From: Pseudosulfitobacter pseudonitzschiae | Lineage (GTDB): Bacteria; Pseudomonadota; Alphaproteobacteria; Rhodobacterales; Rhodobacteraceae | NCBI RefSeq assembly: GCF_900129395.1 | Contig: NZ_FQVP01000016.1 | Location: forward strand, 1 to 32,998 | Reading direction: 5' to 3' | Length of the DNA: 32,998 nucleotides | Shown: piece after piece, positions 31,143-32,998 of the stretch | How the letters are laid out: the number at the start of each line of letters is the position of its first letter | Position numbering within the stretch: position 1 is the stretch's first letter | The notes under the pieces: model-generated | Databases searched by the model: none | Seen by the model: only the letters and a program-made list of their open reading frames with translations | What the model was told of the DNA's origin: nothing | Translations under genes and position numbers: made by a program

Positions 31143-32456
31143 CTAGTGGTCACCAGGCAAAGCTGAGAAAATCTCCAGGACTTCCCTGCTTGGCCTCGCC
31201 AGCGGCGAACGTGGCAGCGTGGAAGCCGTTTGCGGATGGGCCTTTTCACGCCACTTTTCTGGGTCGTCCCGGTCTCGTATCGCTTGTAACCTCCGAAGGT
31301 TACGTTCTGACCCATCATCATTTTCAGATGAAAGTGGGGAAAAGCACCTCTGAACTTGAGCCTCCCTCATCGTCTCAGCAAGATGTCCATAGGTATTCAT
31401 CACCGTCAGAGTGTTGGCGTGCCCCAGCTGTTTTGCCACCGTGTCAAGGGAAGCCCCGTGTGCAACAAGGTCGCTGGCGTAGGTATGTCTCAAGCCATGA
31501 AACACAAACTCTTTGGGGAGACCTGCTTTAGCAACCGCCGTGCGAAATTGAAGGGTGTGCTGACGACTCCAAGGCTTTCCCTTGGTCGACAGGAAGAGAT
31601 GATCTTTATGCCCCTTCCCATCACAGGCCTTCATAAAGAACGTCATGCCTTCTGCCGGTAAAAATACGAACCTTGCGGGTCCACGCTTAAAAGGCTTCAC
31701 GGAAATTCCAAAACCGTCTCTCGCCACATCTTCCACGCGCAGTTCGCCAAGCTCGCCCACCCGGCAACCACTGTAGAGAGCAGCCAACACCAATTGGCGC
31801 AAGGATGGGCTACATGCATCGAGGAGAGACCCACACTCGGCCCTCGTGAGAAAAATTGTCCGTGGTTGGTGATTGACAGCAACCCTATTCAAGCACTTCC
31901 ATGAGCGTTCAGAAGTCAGGTGGCCGCTTTCCCAAGCATAGCGAAAAACCATCCTCAAGATGGTGACAAGCGAATTGAAAGTGCGCTTCCGCTTGCGTAT
32001 TTCATCCGTGGTCAGGGTGTTGGGGTCCACTTTGGCGGGCGGGTTTTCAAAACCTCGCTTGGGAGGACGCTCCAGAACACTTTGCGCGAGATCTTGCAGG
32101 TCTTTGGCATTGAACTCTTCAATCGGGATGGCGCTCAGCTTGGGAACCAGATGATAGTTCATCAGCGTCAAATTGTTGTAATGCCCCCCTGATGAGCGCG
32201 CGAGCTTGGACCATGTCAGATAATCCTCCATAGCGTGTCCAACCGTGTAGACATCCCCGATCGGGCAAACACAAAGCGATGCGACGCGGCCAACATATTC
32301 GGGCGCCACCGACAAGTCCGTCACTGAGCCGGTTTCGAACCACTCGAAGGCTCGCGCAATTGCCGTTTGGTATGTGATTGACGGCTTACTGAGGGAGAGA
32401 GCTGGGCCGAGGCATTTCTGCCGGTATTTTCCGTCCTTACGAAGTGTGCGCGCCAC
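31143..32456 (-). CDS. int: Tyrosine recombinase/integrase (N-terminus cut off by a TGA)
   Basis: The longest uninterrupted frame gives 437 residues from GTG 32456. The core-binding domain is at about 70-190. The catalytic set is intact: Arg232 (SGCRVGEL), His320-x-x-Arg323 (HGLRHTYAS), His346 (LGHAN) and Tyr356 (MNTYGHL). About 80 residues follow the catalytic Tyr, longer than usual. Upstream, the same frame continues beyond a single TGA (32457-32459) into a segment that looks like the real N-terminus. So this is either a shortened integrase restarting at GTG or an inactive gene. It would integrate or excise the element that carries it. Confidence 0.85.
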   Translation of the reverse strand: MARTLRKDGKYRQKCLGPALSLSKPSITYQTAIARAFEWFETGSVTDLSVAPEYVGRVASLCVCPIGDVYTVGHAMEDYLTWSKLARSSGGHYNNLTLMNYHLVPKLSAIPIEEFNAKDLQDLAQSVLERPPKRGFENPPAKVDPNTLTTDEIRKRKRTFNSLVTILRMVFRYAWESGHLTSERSWKCLNRVAVNHQPRTIFLTRAECGSLLDACSPSLRQLVLAALYSGCRVGELGELRVEDVARDGFGISVKPFKRGPARFVFLPAEGMTFFMKACDGKGHKDHLFLSTKGKPWSRQHTLQFRTAVAKAGLPKEFVFHGLRHTYASDLVAHGASLDTVAKQLGHANTLTVMNTYGHLAETMREAQVQRCFSPLSSENDDGSERNLRRLQAIRDRDDPEKWREKAHPQTASTLPRSPLARPSREVLEIFSALPGDH

Positions 32457-32639
32457 TCAGTTACAGATGCGATCATCAGGGCGGTGAACCCCTATGTGCC
32501 GCCCTTTGAGGAGAACATGCCAATAAGGATACTCCCGGTGAGCTAGTTTACAAATTTGGGTAGGTGTCTGAAACTGGCAATCCGCAACATGATCCGTTTC
32601 ACCGAAGGTTCTCGCCGCAATTTCTAGGGCAGTCTGCAT
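32457..32639 (-). pseudogene. N-terminal part of the integrase, separated by an in-frame TGA
   Basis: Sixty residues from ATG 32639, in the same frame as the integrase below. Relatives of this integrase group carry a motif of the form PYW..I..G.HIGYR....G.WVAR....GKYR...LG. Here the sequence reads PYWHVLLKGRHIGV, then ICN, TGA, and then VARTLRKDGKYRQKCLG. The TGA stands exactly where the Trp (TGG) belongs. A single G-to-A change explains it. A sequencing error or stop-codon readthrough is also possible. Confidence 0.7.
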
Positions 32640-32648
32640 AGTTTAATC

Positions 32649-32668
32649 CCATCAATGATGATTGATGG
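32649..32668. promoter_or_regulatory. 20-bp perfect dyad just upstream of the integrase
   Basis: CCATCAAT-GATG-ATTGATGG forms an 8-bp perfect inverted repeat with a 4-nt centre, 10 nt before the ATG at 32639. It could be an operator for a repressor of the integrase, or an RNA hairpin covering the weak ribosome site. Confidence 0.5.
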
Positions 32669-32719
32669 AGCCTGCTGGAGCTTCGCCCTAAAAGATAGGA
32701 GAGTTTAACATCCTAACGT

Positions 32720-32890
32720 TCACGCAGCGTCTCGACGCCTGAACAAATCGTAAAATGCTTGCTTCACTGTCCGGGGCTCTGGCTCAGCCTTCATTTCGAA
32801 GCAGACCCGTGCCTCTTCAATAAATCCATACATCTCGATGTACTTAATCAAGGCCCGCTCGAGCATTTTTATGCGCTTCGCTTCAGTCAT
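32720..32890 (-). CDS. Small hypothetical protein upstream of the integrase
   Basis: A 56-residue protein starting MTEAKRIKMLERALIKY. GGAGG at 32896-32900 sits 5 nt before ATG 32890; an ATG four codons earlier (32902) has no such site. It is highly charged, with one predicted long helix (residues 2-32) and a basic end (FYDLFRRRDAA). No family is recognised. Its position, same strand and just upstream of the integrase, would suit an excisionase-like or regulatory protein, but no winged-helix motif is visible. Confidence 0.6.
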   Translation of the reverse strand: MTEAKRIKMLERALIKYIEMYGFIEEARVCFEMKAEPEPRTVKQAFYDLFRRRDAA

Positions 32891-32973
32891 TTCGCCCTCC
32901 ATCGGTAATCCCCCCCGATCTTAAGGGGATGCGGAAGTAGAATTTTCTCGGCAGGATGAACGAGGAGATTCCG

Positions 32974-32998
32974 ATGAAGAAGACACGTTTTACCGAGG
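32974..32998 (+). CDS. IS3-family transposase OrfA, first codons only
   Basis: ATG 32974 follows GAGGAG (32962-32967) and the frame reads MKKTRFTE before the window ends. IS3-family OrfA proteins typically begin MKK/MKR-x-RFTEEQI. So the right edge of the window is the start of an IS3-type element. Its left terminus is somewhere in 32903-32960 and cannot be fixed without the other end. Confidence 0.65.

Noticed and set aside
1-32998. Search for CRISPR arrays, tRNA and rRNA genes
   Set aside because: I saw no regularly spaced repeats, no tRNA cloverleaf or CCA-bounded tRNA near the integrase, and no rRNA segments.

Overview
The window is GC-rich DNA whose gene content points to an alphaproteobacterium of the Rhodobacterales (Roseobacter group). 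The reasons are family-level: a VirB-type mating-pair formation cluster with a DUF4177 gene between virB11 and virB6, a MOBP (VirD2/TraI-like) relaxase with a MobC-like partner and a VirD4/TraG coupling protein, and a DUF2493 gene. I assign no species. The DNA looks like a conjugative plasmid or integrative conjugative element carrying a metabolic island and several insertion sequences.

Layout. (1) 1-7502, plus strand: type IV secretion operon in the order (partial unknown gene), virB1-like, virB5-like, virB8, virB9, virB10, virB11, DUF4177, small secreted protein, virB6, mostly joined by short overlaps. VirB2/B3/B4 and a recognisable VirB7 are not in the window. (2) 7640-about 9910: a truncated IS66-family element. 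A complete Tn5/IS50-like IS4-family element (7657-9187) has jumped into its terminal repeat, with matching 19-bp ends and a perfect 9-bp target duplication. (3) 9916-22053: a metabolic island with two divergent operons. The minus-strand operon encodes a peptide-type ABC transporter (binding protein, two permeases, fused double ATPase), then a class V PLP enzyme, an FAD-dependent oxidoreductase, a 2-aminothiazoline-4-carboxylate hydrolase-family protein and an M20 amidohydrolase. The plus-strand operon encodes a short-chain dehydrogenase, a VOC protein and an Lrp/AsnC regulator. The promoter region between them holds two dyads, one of them between a -35 and a -10. (4) 22054-23290: about 1.2 kb of poorly coding junction DNA. 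(5) 23291-28204, minus strand: coupling protein, relaxase and MobC-like protein, followed by a candidate oriT at 28205-28330. (6) 28768-30441: small plasmid-type genes, including a decayed inverted paralogue and a DUF2493 protein. (7) 30442-32902: dyad-rich non-coding DNA, then a tyrosine recombinase whose N-terminus is split by an in-frame TGA, and a small ORF. (8) The window ends in the first codons of an IS3-family transposase.

How it fits together. Regions 1, 5 and part of 6 make up a conjugation machine: the relaxase with MobC would nick at oriT, the coupling protein would deliver the DNA, and the VirB channel and pilus would export it. The metabolic island separates the two transfer blocks and appears to be cargo for uptake and breakdown of an amino-acid-like, possibly sulfur-containing, compound under Lrp-type control. 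The points I rate most interesting are the VirB1-like protein sharing both its mature N-terminus and its C-terminal segment with the neighbouring VirB5-like protein, the thiazoline/cysteine-flavoured catabolic operon, and the candidate oriT.
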